Below, in pieces: positions 12,307 through 21,658 of a DNA stretch of 64,000 nt. The first letter of the stretch is position 1, and every line of letters begins with the position of its first letter. Under the pieces are notes generated by a model. The model was not told the DNA's origin, searched no databases, and saw only the letters and a program-made list of their open reading frames with translations. The DNA is from Alphaproteobacteria bacterium (GTDB taxonomy: Bacteria > Pseudomonadota > Alphaproteobacteria > Micropepsales > Micropepsaceae): positions 1 through 64,000 of the forward strand of contig JAGWJY010000012.1 of the NCBI GenBank assembly GCA_028865545.1, written 5' to 3'. The position numbers were made by a program, and so were the translations under genes.

Positions 12307-12587
12307 GAAAGCGCCCTTGCGATGAAGTTGGAGGAAGCTTGATTTAGTAAGTTTCCCGGCCAATGCCAATGCCTTTCCCCGCCTTATTCCACCGGCTTGC
12401 GACCTGCGGCCGTGACAATTTGCGCCGCAACGGCGCCGGGACGGGGCAAACCGGCCGCAGCGGGCTCACGATCCTTAACCTTTGAGGGCATAAATTCGCC
12501 CGATTTTCTGTGTTACCTATGCCGTCACGGGGAAGCGCGCGGGCACAGTGCCGAGTGCGTGTCGGCAGAACGAGAAAACGACAAAAA

Positions 12588-13349
12588 ATGCCCAATCGCG
12601 GGATCGCAATTCTTTTTTGCGCGCTGATTTCCTGCACGCTGGCAATGCCCGCCGGCGCCGAGATGAACGACCGGTTGTCGGAACAGCATTTCGGCTGGAT
12701 CACCACCGGCGATTACCAGGCCGGCGACAGCCTGCATTTTTCCCTCGACCGCTACCGCAACGAATATCTGATGCGCTTCGACGGTCAGCCGGAAGTTTAT
12801 GTGCTGTATGCCGATTACGGCTCGCTCGGCGGGCGTGTGCTGCGCTACGATTCGGGCTCGATCGCCATCCAGGTGGCCGGCTGGGGTTCGATGACGATCT
12901 ACACCGACAACCAGCCGGAAGGGCTTCCCGCGGTGCGCACGGGCGACTCGACCACCCCCAGCCTGCCGGCCGTGACATTGAGCCAGATGCAGAGCGCCGC
13001 CGACGACGAGACCGCGCATCTCTCCTATGTGCGCGGCACGCATGTGACCTTCACCGCCGACTGGAATGCGCTGTCGGGAGACGCCGGACTGCGCGCGCTG
13101 GCCTTCGACACGATGGAGAACGCGGCGCGCGGCATCGACCGCTTCACCGCCAACCCCGCGGCGCACGCGCTCTTCGGGCAGAAGGTGAACGCCGTGCGCA
13201 TTCAGACCAGCGACAAACCGATCATCCAAATCATCAACAAGACGCTGATCGTCACCTTCAATCCCAGCCAGGGCTATATGGGGCGCGCTTCCTCGCGCGC
13301 CATCGCCTTCGCGCTGGGCAAGCTGTTCGGCGTGCCGATACCGAATTAG
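12588..13349 (+). CDS. exported DUF4908-like protein
   Basis: A 253-residue secreted protein. The signal peptide is MPNRGIAILFCALISCTLAMPAGA. The mature part begins with a conserved-looking NDRLSEQHFG segment and ends with IVTFNPSQGYMGRASSRAI, which I recall from DUF4908 proteins of Caulobacter and relatives; the assignment is from memory of the pattern and is not certain. No enzymatic motif is visible. The ATG at 12588 precedes the signal peptide directly; longer in-frame starts would add an Arg-rich tail. Its stop overlaps the stop of the convergent cupin gene by two bases. Confidence 0.72.
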   Translation: MPNRGIAILFCALISCTLAMPAGAEMNDRLSEQHFGWITTGDYQAGDSLHFSLDRYRNEYLMRFDGQPEVYVLYADYGSLGGRVLRYDSGSIAIQVAGWGSMTIYTDNQPEGLPAVRTGDSTTPSLPAVTLSQMQSAADDETAHLSYVRGTHVTFTADWNALSGDAGLRALAFDTMENAARGIDRFTANPAAHALFGQKVNAVRIQTSDKPIIQIINKTLIVTFNPSQGYMGRASSRAIAFALGKLFGVPIPN

Positions 13350-13756
13350 CGCTTGAGTTCGAAGGTCGAAAACAAAAAGCCCGGCGCCACGGTGCAGCCC
13401 ACCAGCGTATAATCGCCCAGCGAACGCGCGCCCTGCCAGGCGCCGGCCGGTACGACGATCTGCGGATGCGTACCGCGCTCCACATCGGGGCCGAGGATAT
13501 GCCGCACAGCCTCCTGGCCGGGCTCCTCGATCGTCAGCTCCAGCGGCGCACCGCGATAGAAGTGCCAGACTTCCACCGCATCGATACGGTGCGGGGCGGA
13601 GACCTCGCCGGCGCGCAGCAGATAATAGATCGCCGTCGAATGGGCGCGGCCGCCCGTGCCCTGCGGATCGCGGAAGTGCTCGCGGTAATGGCCGCCTTCG
13701 GGATGCGGGATCATGCCGAGCGCCGCGATGATGCGATCGGCTTCGGCGCCGTTCAT
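13346..13756 (-). CDS. cupin-fold DUF985 family protein
   Basis: A 136-residue single-domain cupin of the DUF985 group. Diagnostic segments are IPHPEGGHYREHFRD near the N-terminus, STAIYYLLRAGEVSAPHRIDAVEVWHFYRG in the first cupin motif (His residues that could bind metal), and PQIVVPAGAWQGARS in the second. Members are cytoplasmic and of unproven function; a sugar- or metabolite-binding role is usually suggested. Its start overlaps the stop of the upstream exonuclease gene in an ATGA junction, so both form one transcription unit. Confidence 0.87.
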   Translation of the reverse strand: MNGAEADRIIAALGMIPHPEGGHYREHFRDPQGTGGRAHSTAIYYLLRAGEVSAPHRIDAVEVWHFYRGAPLELTIEEPGQEAVRHILGPDVERGTHPQIVVPAGAWQGARSLGDYTLVGCTVAPGFLFSTFELKR

Positions 13757-14346
13757 GCGGCGAGCGGCGCGCGTGCGCCGCGGGCGATCAGGGCGGCGGC
13801 GCCGGCAGCCACCGAGAGCGCGTCGTCGAGACCGTTGTGCTTATGCCCGCTGAAGGGCACGCCAACCGACGGACCGACATCGCAGGCGTGCAGCCCGCGC
13901 GTGTCGATGCCGTGCTCCTTCATCCAGAACCGGATGTCGTAATAGGACGGCAGCGGCGGCGCGTCGTTCATGCCGTAGAGCCGAAGATTGTCGAGGAACA
14001 CCTTGTCGTCGCGGCCGAAGGCAATGATCGGAAGATCGCCGGCGAAAGCCAGAAAGGCCCGATAGGCTTCGGCGAAGTCCATGCCGCGGTCACGCAGTTC
14101 TTCATTGGTGATGCCGGTCAGCCCCACCAGATAGGGCGAGAGTTCCGGATTGATCCGCGGGCGGACAAGCACGTCGAAGGTCTCGCCGGGGCTGAAACCG
14201 GCGTCCACCTTGACGGCGCCGATCTGGACGATCTCCTGGAATTCCCCCGGCCGCAGCCAGTGATTCGCCATGGACCCCTCCCAGGCGGTGAATTCGAGGT
14301 CGAACACCACCGCCGCCGGCAAAGGAATCTGTGGAGAAGAAGTCAT
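13753..14346 (-). CDS. DEDD-type 3'-5' exonuclease
   Basis: A 197-residue exonuclease-fold protein. The ExoI motif is VVFDLEFTAWEG (Asp and Glu ligands), the ExoII region holds PIIAFGRDDKVFLDNLR, and ExoIII is HKHNGLDDALSVA with the His and final Asp of a DEDDh enzyme. Such short stand-alone members trim RNA or DNA 3' ends; the substrate cannot be told from sequence. The ATG at 14346 was chosen because the exonuclease fold starts 10 residues later; a longer in-frame start at 14460 would overlap the divergent gene and its regulatory box. It is first gene of a pair with the cupin. Confidence 0.83.
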   Translation of the reverse strand: MTSSPQIPLPAAVVFDLEFTAWEGSMANHWLRPGEFQEIVQIGAVKVDAGFSPGETFDVLVRPRINPELSPYLVGLTGITNEELRDRGMDFAEAYRAFLAFAGDLPIIAFGRDDKVFLDNLRLYGMNDAPPLPSYYDIRFWMKEHGIDTRGLHACDVGPSVGVPFSGHKHNGLDDALSVAAGAAALIARGARAPLAA

Positions 14347-14378
14347 GATCACGGTCCGAATCAGCTGATACCGGCTAA

Positions 14379-14393
14379 TTAAGACATTCTTAA
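14379..14393. promoter_or_regulatory. CtrA-type box TTAA-N7-TTAA
   Basis: TTAAGACATTCTTAA is a perfect match to the alphaproteobacterial CtrA consensus TTAA-N7-TTAA. It lies in the 96-base divergent gap, 33 bases upstream of the exonuclease ATG and 50 bases upstream of the membrane-protein ATG, where a bound regulator could control either gene. Binding is inferred from the motif alone. Confidence 0.55.
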
Positions 14394-14442
14394 TGGTCCG
14401 GACCGAGGCTGCAGCTAAATATTTCCACGGACGGAGAGCCAC

Positions 14443-15117
14443 ATGGCCGCACGCGCTCATGCATCTGCACCGCTTGAGATCGTCGAAAGCATCTCCAGCG
14501 AAATCGAGCCCTCAGTCGCCATCACCAAGCTGGCGCATCTGCGCGCCGAAGCCGAGGAAACGGCGCGGCTCGCCAATCTGCTCGGCCGCAGTCTTTATGT
14601 GGCGATCGTCCTGCCTGTTCTGGGGGTGCTGACCGTCGGCCTCGCCGAGGGCATGAATCTGTCGAGCCAGCTGGTCTGGGGCGGTTTTGTCGCCCTGTCG
14701 TCAATCGCCATGCTGCGCAGCTACACGCACACCATCGGCCAGCCCTTCGAGCGCGAGGCCTTGAAATCCTTCGCCAAGGATCTCAGCGCCATCCTCCTTT
14801 ATACCGGTTTCGCCTGGGGCGCCGGCGCCTTCCTGGCGCTGCCGGCCGCGACCGGGATGACGGGCGCGATTCTGTTTGCCATCGCTCCGGCCATCGTCAT
14901 CGCCCTTTTGTTGCGCGAGCGCGAAGCAGTGTTTCTCTTTCTTGCACCGGTGGCGATGCTTGCCTCTTTCGCGAGCGTGCTGCGGCCGTTTGCAGACGGC
15001 ACGCTGGATGCCGGCCTGATCCTCGTCGCCTGCGCTGCGGTCGCCGGTTTGACGGTGCTGATCGACCGCCGGGCCACCGGCGATTTCGTCAGGCCTGCCA
15101 TGTTGCCCTTGACGTAA
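14443..15117 (+). CDS. integral membrane protein of unknown function
   Basis: A 224-residue membrane protein. The N-terminal 48 residues are soluble and helical with a likely short coiled coil (ITKLAHLRAEAEETARLANLL), followed by about six transmembrane segments in three hairpins (for example LYVAIVLPVLGVLTVGLAEG and ILFAIAPAIVIALLL). The layout of a soluble helix and then 5TM/6TM resembles membrane domains attached to sensor kinases or cyclases, but no output domain follows. GGAGAGCCAC upstream gives a good ribosome binding site. The perfect CtrA-type box at 14379 is its most notable context. Confidence 0.75.
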   Translation: MAARAHASAPLEIVESISSEIEPSVAITKLAHLRAEAEETARLANLLGRSLYVAIVLPVLGVLTVGLAEGMNLSSQLVWGGFVALSSIAMLRSYTHTIGQPFEREALKSFAKDLSAILLYTGFAWGAGAFLALPAATGMTGAILFAIAPAIVIALLLREREAVFLFLAPVAMLASFASVLRPFADGTLDAGLILVACAAVAGLTVLIDRRATGDFVRPAMLPLT

Positions 15118-15206
15118 GGCCACTTCCGTAAAGGGTTTTCTGCGTCATCGGGGAAGTTTAATCTGTTGCGGGTAGGCTGCCCTCCCACCTCGCATCAGGC
15201 TCCCCG

Positions 15207-18200
15207 ATGGTTCTCGCCGTAACGCCCGACCGCACCTCCAAAGCACAAGAATTGTTGGCGCAGAGCGCGCGAGAAACGAACGGCGATCCGGCGCTGCTCG
15301 CATTCTTCGAAGCGCTTTACCGCAACGCCACCTCCGAAGACGTGACGCGCTACACGCCGCAGGAACTTACGGCTCTGGCGCGCCTGGTGTTCGCGCGCGT
15401 CGTTGCACACAAGCCGGACACCACGGTGGTCGCGCTGTTCGATCCGGCGGCGGAAGCTCCCATCTATACGCGCGACGAAACCGTTCTGGTCGCCGTCAAC
15501 GACGACATGCCGTTCCTGTTCGACTCACTGATGGGCGAAGCCAGAGCTCAGGGCGCGCGTTTGCGCGCCGTCTTCCATCCCATCATCACGATGGGCGGAA
15601 AGGCCACCAGCGTGATCGTTGCGGTGCTGGACCCGATCGTCGGCGACGAGCGCCGCGAAGCGCTCAAGCGCGGCGCCGAGGCCGTCTTCAATCAGGTGCA
15701 TGAGGCCGTGCGCGACTGGCGGCCGATGCAGGACAAGCTCAAGCAGGCCATTGCGGAGCTCAAAGCGCATCCGCCGCGCGTGCCCGCCGAGGAACTCGCC
15801 GAAAGCGTCGCCTTTCTCGAATGGCTGGGCGACAACCATTTCACCTTTTTGGGCTGTCGCGACTACACTTTTTCGAACGAAGGCGACGGCCGTCTCGATC
15901 CGGTGCTCGCCAGCGGTGTCGGCGTGCTCGCCGATCAGGAAGCGCGCGTGTTGCACAAGCGGCCCGACCGCGCGCGGTTGACGCCGCAGGTGCGCGCCTT
16001 CCTGCTGCAGCCCACGCCGTTGATCATCGCCAAGTCGAACCGCCAGAGCCTGGTTCATCGTCGCGTCAGCATGGACTACATCGGCGTCAAGACCTTCGAC
16101 AAGGACGGCGCGTTGACAGGCGAGCGGCGCTTTATCGGCCTGTTCACCTCCGGCGCCTATAGTCGCAGACCGGCCGACATCCCGCTGCTGCGTCTGCGCG
16201 TGAACACGGTGATGGCGCGCGCGGGGCTGCCGCCCGCGAGCCACGACGCCAAGACGCTGGCGCACATCCTCGACACCTTCCCGCGCGACGAACTGTTCCA
16301 GACCTCCGACGACGAGCTTTACACGATCGCGATGGCCATCCTGCGGCTGAACGAGCGCCCAAAGACGCGCGTGCTGGTCCGCTTCGACCGCTTCGACCGC
16401 TTCGTCTCCGCCCTCGTCTTCGTGCCGCGCGAACGTTACAACGAAGACGTCGGCGCGAAGATCCATGCGATCCTGGCGCGCGCTTTCAACGGCCGCATGA
16501 CGGCAGCGACACCGGCGCTGGACGAATCCGGGCTGACGCACATCCACTACATCGTCGGACGCAACGAAGGCCCGCGGCCTGCCGTCGACATCGCGGTGCT
16601 GGAAGACGAAATCCGCGCCGCCATCCGCACCTGGGACGACGGCTTCTCGGAGGCGCTACGCGCCCGCCACGGCGAACTCGAGGGACGGCGGCTGTTCCAG
16701 GATTGCGCGGCAGGTTTCCATGCGCGGTATCGCGATGCCTTCTCGCCGCACGAAGCGGTGGAGGATCTCTCCGAACTGACGGCGCTGGCGCAAGCCGGAC
16801 GTTCGCCGGCGTTGGAAGCGCGTGTGCTGCGCAAGCCGCATGACGCGCACAGCACGCTTCGCATCAAGCTCTACGGTCTCGGCCCGGCCTTACCGCTGTC
16901 GATCTCGCTGCCGATCTTCGAGAATTTCGGCCTCAAGGTGATCGCCGAAGACGCCTATCCCGTCGAACTCAAGAGCGGCGAAGGTTGGACGCGCGAAGCC
17001 TTCGTCCTCGATTTTCTGATGGAGCGCGCCGACCAGGGCGCCGCCGATCTCGACGACATCAAGCAGCCGCTCGAACGCGCCTTTCACGCTGTCGTTGCCG
17101 GAGAAGCCGAAAGCGACGGCTTCAACCGGCTGGTGATCGGCGCCGGCCTCGACTGGCGCGACGTGACGATCCTGCGCGCCTCCGCCAAATATCTGCGTCA
17201 GGCCGGCATCCAGTTCAGCCAAGACTACATGGAGCAGGCTCTGGCACGGAATCCCGACATCGCCGTGCTGCTGGTCGCCATGTTCCATGCGCGCTGCGCG
17301 CCGGACATGGCGAGCGCCGAAGGCGCCGACAAGCTCTACAAGAAAATCGAAACGGCGCTGACCGACGTCCAAAGCCTGGACGACGACCGCATCATTCGCC
17401 GCCTGCGCAACGTCATCGTTAATGTGCTGCGCACGAATTTCTATCAGACGGACGGAAACGGACGCCCGAAGACCTGCACGTCCTTCAAACTGGATTCCCA
17501 GAAGCTGGACGAACTGCCGGCACCGCGCCCGCATGTCGAAATCTTCGTCTACTCGCCGGAGGTGGAAGCCGTGCATCTGCGCTTCGGCAAAGTGGCACGC
17601 GGCGGCATCCGCTGGTCGGACCGGCGCGAAGATTTCCGTACCGAAGTGCTCGGCCTGGTCAAGGCGCAGCAGGTGAAGAACGCCGTCATCGTGCCGGTCG
17701 GCGCCAAGGGCGGCTTCTATCCCAAGCAGATGCCCTCCAACGCCACCCGCGAAGAGGTGCAGGCCGTGGGCGTCGCCGCCTACAAGACGTTTATCAATGC
17801 GCTGCTCGACGTCACCGACAATCTGCATCACGACGGCTCCGTCGTACCGCCGGAGCTGGTCGTGCGTCACGACGAGGACGATCCCTATTTCGTGGTCGCC
17901 GCCGACAAGGGCACGGCGACCTTCTCCGACACCGCCAATGCCATCGCCGAAGAGCGCGGTTTCTGGCTGGGCGATGCCTTCGCCTCCGGCGGCAGCCACG
18001 GCTACGACCACAAGAAGATGGGCATCACGGCGAAGGGCGCCTGGGAGGCGGTGAAACGCCATTTCCGCGAACTCGGACGCGATATCCAGAACGAAGCCTT
18101 CACCTGTATCGGCGTCGGCGACATGTCGGGCGACGTCTTCGGCAACGGCATGTTGCTGTCTCAGCAGACGCGGCTGGTGGCGGCCTTCGATCACCGCCAC

Positions 18201-20015
18201 ATCTTCGTCGATCCAGATCCCGATCCGGCGGTGAGTTGGGCGGAACGCAAGCGGTTGTTCGACCTGCCGCGCTCCTCCTGGGCGGATTACGACAACACGA
18301 AGATTTCCAAGGGCGGCGGCGTCTTCGCGCGCACCCTGAAGCAGATTCCGCTGTCGGCGGAGATGCAGGCGCTCACCGGTCTCGCTGCCGACAAGACGAC
18401 GCCGAACGATTTCATCAAGGCGCTGCTGAAAGCCGAGGTCGATCTGCTATTCTTCGGCGGCATCGGCACCTTCATCAAGGCGGCGTCGCAGAACAATCTC
18501 GACGCCGGCGACCGCGCCAACGACGCGGTGCGGATCAACGGCGGCGAAGTGCGCGCCAAGGTGATCGGCGAAGGCGCCAATCTGGGCCTCACACAGTTCG
18601 GCCGCGTCGAATATGCCATGGCCGGCGGACGCCTCAATACCGATGCCATCGACAATTCGGCGGGCGTCGACACTTCGGATCATGAAGTGAACCTCAAGAT
18701 TCTGATGGGAGGACCGCTGCGCCGCGGCGACATCTCCCCGACCGAGCGCGATGCGTTGCTGGCTGAAATGACCGACGACGTCGCCGCGCATGTGCTGAAA
18801 GACAATTACGATCAGACGTTGACGCTATCGGCGGCACTGTCGCGCGCCGCCGCGGATCTCGACGCCCATGGCCGCTTCATGCGCGACCTCGAAGCACGCG
18901 GACGGCTCGACCGCGCGGTGGAGTTCCTGCCTGACGACGGCGAGCTGCGCCGCCGTGCCCAGAACGCCAAAGGCCTGACGCGGCCGGAACTTTCGGTGCT
19001 GCTGGCCTATGCCAAGCTCGATCTCAAAGCCGAGCTGATCGCCGGCGATCTGCCCGACGATCCGTATTTCCTGCCGGAACTCACCGGCTATTTTCCGCAG
19101 ACCGCCGCCAAGAAGTTCCGCGACGAACTCGAACGTCACCGCCTGAAGCGCGAGATCGTCACCGACGTCATCGCCAACCGCGTGGTCAACCTCGCCGGTC
19201 CGGTGTTCGTCGCGCGCATGAAGGAGATGTCCGGGGCGACCGCCGCCCGTGTCATCCGCGCCTTTGCCGTCGCCGAAGGCGCCTTCGGTCTCGGCCGGTT
19301 GAAGGCGCGCATCGACGCGCTCGACGGCCGCATGGAAACCAGCGCACAGATCGGCATGTATGCCGACATCGCGGAGCTGTTGCGCCGCCTCGGTCTATGG
19401 TTCATCACCAATGTTCCCGCCGGCGCCGATCTCAGCAACACGGTCGCGCTCTATCGCGGCGGCGTGGAGAATCTCCGCGGCACCTTCTCGACGCTGATCT
19501 CGCCTTACGAGGCACACGATACAGAAGCGCGCATCGCGGCGCTGCAGGCGGCGGGCGCACCCGTCGATGTGGCGGAAGATGTCGGCGTGCTGCCGCTGAT
19601 GGCGGCGGCGCCCGAAATCGCGCTGCTGGCGCACAGCCAGTCGCTGAACCTCGACCTTGTGGTCGGGGCTTATTTCGCCATGGGCGCGGAGGTCGGCATC
19701 GACCGGCTACGCGGCCTGGCACAGCGCATCGCCGGCGGTGAGCATTGGGATCGCCTTGCCATCCGGCGCATCAGCGACGATCTGTTCGCCGGCCAGCGTG
19801 CGCTGACGGCGGCGGCTCTGGCGATGCTGCCGTCCGCCAAGACCAAGGGTGGCCGCGCCGAAGGTGCCGAAGCGGTGAAGCTGTGGGCCGCCAGCAAAGC
19901 GGACGCGCTCGAGCGCGCCAAGTCGTTCCTGGCGGCACTGGAGCGCACCGGCGAATTGTCGGTGGCGAAACTAACACTCGCCAACAGCCAGATCCACGAA
20001 CTGGCGGGACACTAA
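15207..20015 (+). CDS. NAD-dependent glutamate dehydrogenase, large 180-kDa type
   Basis: Oxidatively deaminates glutamate to 2-oxoglutarate with NAD+, feeding the TCA cycle; called gdhZ in Caulobacter and gdhB in Pseudomonas. The 1602 residues fit this very large class (about 1600). The N-terminal half contains ACT-like regulatory segments; the catalytic dehydrogenase core spans roughly residues 760-1220 and shows GGIRWSDRREDFRTE, the substrate-site PVGAKGGFYPKQ near residue 830, GVGDMSGDVFGNGML and GEGANLGLTQFGR (nucleotide-binding region). The rest is the helical C-terminal domain of the family. The ATG at 15207 gives MVLAVTPDRTSKAQELL. It is monocistronic and converges on the SDR gene with stops overlapping. 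An allosteric regulation by amino acids is known for the class. Confidence 0.96.
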   Translation: MVLAVTPDRTSKAQELLAQSARETNGDPALLAFFEALYRNATSEDVTRYTPQELTALARLVFARVVAHKPDTTVVALFDPAAEAPIYTRDETVLVAVNDDMPFLFDSLMGEARAQGARLRAVFHPIITMGGKATSVIVAVLDPIVGDERREALKRGAEAVFNQVHEAVRDWRPMQDKLKQAIAELKAHPPRVPAEELAESVAFLEWLGDNHFTFLGCRDYTFSNEGDGRLDPVLASGVGVLADQEARVLHKRPDRARLTPQVRAFLLQPTPLIIAKSNRQSLVHRRVSMDYIGVKTFDKDGALTGERRFIGLFTSGAYSRRPADIPLLRLRVNTVMARAGLPPASHDAKTLAHILDTFPRDELFQTSDDELYTIAMAILRLNERPKTRVLVRFDRFDRFVSALVFVPRERYNEDVGAKIHAILARAFNGRMTAATPALDESGLTHIHYIVGRNEGPRPAVDIAVLEDEIRAAIRTWDDGFSEALRARHGELEGRRLFQDCAAGFHARYRDAFSPHEAVEDLSELTALAQAGRSPALEARVLRKPHDAHSTLRIKLYGLGPALPLSISLPIFENFGLKVIAEDAYPVELKSGEGWTREAFVLDFLMERADQGAADLDDIKQPLERAFHAVVAGEAESDGFNRLVIGAGLDWRDVTILRASAKYLRQAGIQFSQDYMEQALARNPDIAVLLVAMFHARCAPDMASAEGADKLYKKIETALTDVQSLDDDRIIRRLRNVIVNVLRTNFYQTDGNGRPKTCTSFKLDSQKLDELPAPRPHVEIFVYSPEVEAVHLRFGKVARGGIRWSDRREDFRTEVLGLVKAQQVKNAVIVPVGAKGGFYPKQMPSNATREEVQAVGVAAYKTFINALLDVTDNLHHDGSVVPPELVVRHDEDDPYFVVAADKGTATFSDTANAIAEERGFWLGDAFASGGSHGYDHKKMGITAKGAWEAVKRHFRELGRDIQNEAFTCIGVGDMSGDVFGNGMLLSQQTRLVAAFDHRHIFVDPDPDPAVSWAERKRLFDLPRSSWADYDNTKISKGGGVFARTLKQIPLSAEMQALTGLAADKTTPNDFIKALLKAEVDLLFFGGIGTFIKAASQNNLDAGDRANDAVRINGGEVRAKVIGEGANLGLTQFGRVEYAMAGGRLNTDAIDNSAGVDTSDHEVNLKILMGGPLRRGDISPTERDALLAEMTDDVAAHVLKDNYDQTLTLSAALSRAAADLDAHGRFMRDLEARGRLDRAVEFLPDDGELRRRAQNAKGLTRPELSVLLAYAKLDLKAELIAGDLPDDPYFLPELTGYFPQTAAKKFRDELERHRLKREIVTDVIANRVVNLAGPVFVARMKEMSGATAARVIRAFAVAEGAFGLGRLKARIDALDGRMETSAQIGMYADIAELLRRLGLWFITNVPAGADLSNTVALYRGGVENLRGTFSTLISPYEAHDTEARIAALQAAGAPVDVAEDVGVLPLMAAAPEIALLAHSQSLNLDLVVGAYFAMGAEVGIDRLRGLAQRIAGGEHWDRLAIRRISDDLFAGQRALTAAALAMLPSAKTKGGRAEGAEAVKLWAASKADALERAKSFLAALERTGELSVAKLTLANSQIHELAGH

Positions 20016-20794
20016 CGCGGCGCCATGCGGATCGCGCCGTCGAGGCGTACGCATTCGCCGTTCATGTAGCCGTTCTCGAGCATCATCAGCGCCAGCGCCG
20101 CGAATTCCGGCGGATTGCCGAGACGCGGCGGAAACGGCACCTGCGCGCCGAGCGCCTGCTTCACATGATCGGGCGCGGCGGCCAGCAGCGGCGTGTCGAA
20201 GATGCCCGGCAGAATCGTATTCACGCGGATACCTTCCTGCGAAAGATCGCGCGCAACGGTCAGCGTCATACCGGCGACGCCCGCCTTCGACGCCGAATAG
20301 GCCGCCTGGCCGACCTGTCCGTCCTGTGCCGCGACCGACGCCGTGTTGACGATGGCGCCGCGTTCGCCGCCGGCCAAAGGCTCCAGCGTCAGCATGCCCG
20401 CGGCACTGAGCGCGATGCAGCGAAACGTGCCCACCAGATTGATCTGGACGACGCGGTTGAATTCCTCCGCCGGGAAATGGCGGATCTCGCCGGTCTTCTT
20501 GTCGCGGCCCGCGGTCTTCATGGCGTTGGCGACGCCGGCGCAATTGACCAGGATGCGTTCCTGGCCATGCATGGCGCGCGCCTTGCGGAATCCTTCGGCG
20601 ACGCTGTCGTCCTGCGTGACGTTCACCTCGCAGAAGACGCCGCCGATCTCCGCGGCGACTTTCTCGCCCCTGTCCTTGCGCATGTCGAAGAGCGCGACCT
20701 TGACGCCGCGCGCCGCCAGCGCCCGCGCCGTGGCCTCGCCAAGCCCAGAAGCACCGCCGGTCACCACCGCACTGACCCCGGATCGAAGTTCCAT
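20012..20794 (-). CDS. SDR, 3-hydroxyacyl-CoA dehydrogenase (HSD10) type
   Basis: A 260-residue classical short-chain dehydrogenase. The cofactor motif is VTGGASGLGEATA (TGxxxGxG), followed by NCAG, the catalytic Ser region NTASVAAQDG and the active site YSASK. The pattern with the inserted segment AMKTAGRDKKTGEIRHFPAEEF matches the type II 3-hydroxyacyl-CoA dehydrogenase (HSD17B10-like) subgroup, which oxidises 3-hydroxyacyl-CoA with NAD+ in short-chain acyl degradation; exact substrate is inferred. The ATG at 20794 is preceded by GGAAGGAAAA; a longer in-frame form starting 20890 is unlikely. It is monocistronic and divergent from the DUF1232 gene. Confidence 0.88.
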   Translation of the reverse strand: MELRSGVSAVVTGGASGLGEATARALAARGVKVALFDMRKDRGEKVAAEIGGVFCEVNVTQDDSVAEGFRKARAMHGQERILVNCAGVANAMKTAGRDKKTGEIRHFPAEEFNRVVQINLVGTFRCIALSAAGMLTLEPLAGGERGAIVNTASVAAQDGQVGQAAYSASKAGVAGMTLTVARDLSQEGIRVNTILPGIFDTPLLAAAPDHVKQALGAQVPFPPRLGNPPEFAALALMMLENGYMNGECVRLDGAIRMAPR

Positions 20795-20910
20795 CGGATT
20801 TTCCTTCCCGTTTTCCCGCCGATATTTAGACCCCTCGGGATCGCGCGGCAAAGCTGACCGGCGGTCAACTAGGCCTTTGCATTGCCCCAATCGGGCGCGA
20901 TGATGGGGCC

Positions 20911-21285
20911 ATGGACTTGCCCGATCCGAAAGCCGTCCAGCTTCCCGCCGTCATCGCGCGCAACCAGCGCACGGTCGAGCGCAGCTTCTGGAAGAAACTG
21001 CTCAAGGTGGCCGGCCGCATACCCTTCGCCGAGGATCTGGCGGCTGCCTATTTCTGCGCCGTCGACCCGCTGACGCCGGGACGTGTCAGAGGCGTGCTGT
21101 TCGCGGCACTGGCCTATTTCGTGATTCCGACCGACGTCATTCCCGATTTCATCGCCGGCTTCGGCTTCACCGACGACGCCGCGGTGCTGGCGACCGCGAT
21201 CGGTCTGGTGTCGGGCCATATCAAGCCGCACCATCGCCAACGCGCCCGTGCGGCGCTCAACATCCCCGAGCCGCCGCCAGAGTGA
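20911..21285 (+). CDS. YkvA/DUF1232 family protein
   Basis: A 124-residue protein of the DUF1232 (YkvA) family. The conserved core is RGVLFAALAYFVIPTDVIPDFIAGFGFTDDAAVLATAIGLV at residues 60-100, with the invariant PxDxIPD turn (here PTDVIPD) between two hydrophobic helices that may lie in or on the membrane. Function of the family is not established. Its TGA overlaps the ATG of the following MmcQ-type gene (TGATG), so the two are co-transcribed and translationally coupled. Confidence 0.82.
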   Translation: MDLPDPKAVQLPAVIARNQRTVERSFWKKLLKVAGRIPFAEDLAAAYFCAVDPLTPGRVRGVLFAALAYFVIPTDVIPDFIAGFGFTDDAAVLATAIGLVSGHIKPHHRQRARAALNIPEPPPE

Positions 21286-21653
21286 TGCGCCACGCCGATG
21301 TCGAGAAATTGTGTCTGTCGCTGCCGGGCGCCACGCTTTCGGTGCAATGGGGCGAAGAGCGCGTCTACAAGGTCGGCGGCAAGATGTTCGCCATGATGGG
21401 CCCGAAGAGCGACAAGCCCCACCACTTGTATTTTAAGGCCGGCGAAACCAGCTTCCACATCCTCACCCACCTGCGCCACATCATCCCAGCGCCTTATCTG
21501 GCGCGGGCGTACTGGGTGTATCTGGAAAGACTGGATGCGCTCGGCTCGAAGGAACTCAAAGCCTATCTCGAACGCGCACACGCGCAAGTGGCGATGGGGC
21601 TTTCGAAGAAGAAGCGAACGGCGTTGGGAATCGGCGAACGACGCGACGCGTGA
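21285..21653 (+). CDS. MmcQ/YjbR family protein
   Basis: A 122-residue single-domain protein of the MmcQ/YjbR family, a small double wing-like fold first described in Pfam DUF419. Conserved features are the N-terminal LSLPGATLSVQWGEERVYKVGGKMFAMM and the central SFHILTHLRHIIPAPYLARAYWVYLERLDALG. A DNA-binding role has been proposed from fold but not shown. A GTG directly precedes the ATG, so the start may be 21282; I chose the ATG overlapping the previous stop. Co-transcribed with the DUF1232 gene. Confidence 0.83.
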   Translation: MRHADVEKLCLSLPGATLSVQWGEERVYKVGGKMFAMMGPKSDKPHHLYFKAGETSFHILTHLRHIIPAPYLARAYWVYLERLDALGSKELKAYLERAHAQVAMGLSKKKRTALGIGERRDA

Positions 21654-21658
21654 AACGT

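Noticed and set aside
16890-18200. 436-aa open frame antisense to glutamate dehydrogenase
   Set aside because: Compositionally a shadow of the opposite gene; no domain or translation signal.
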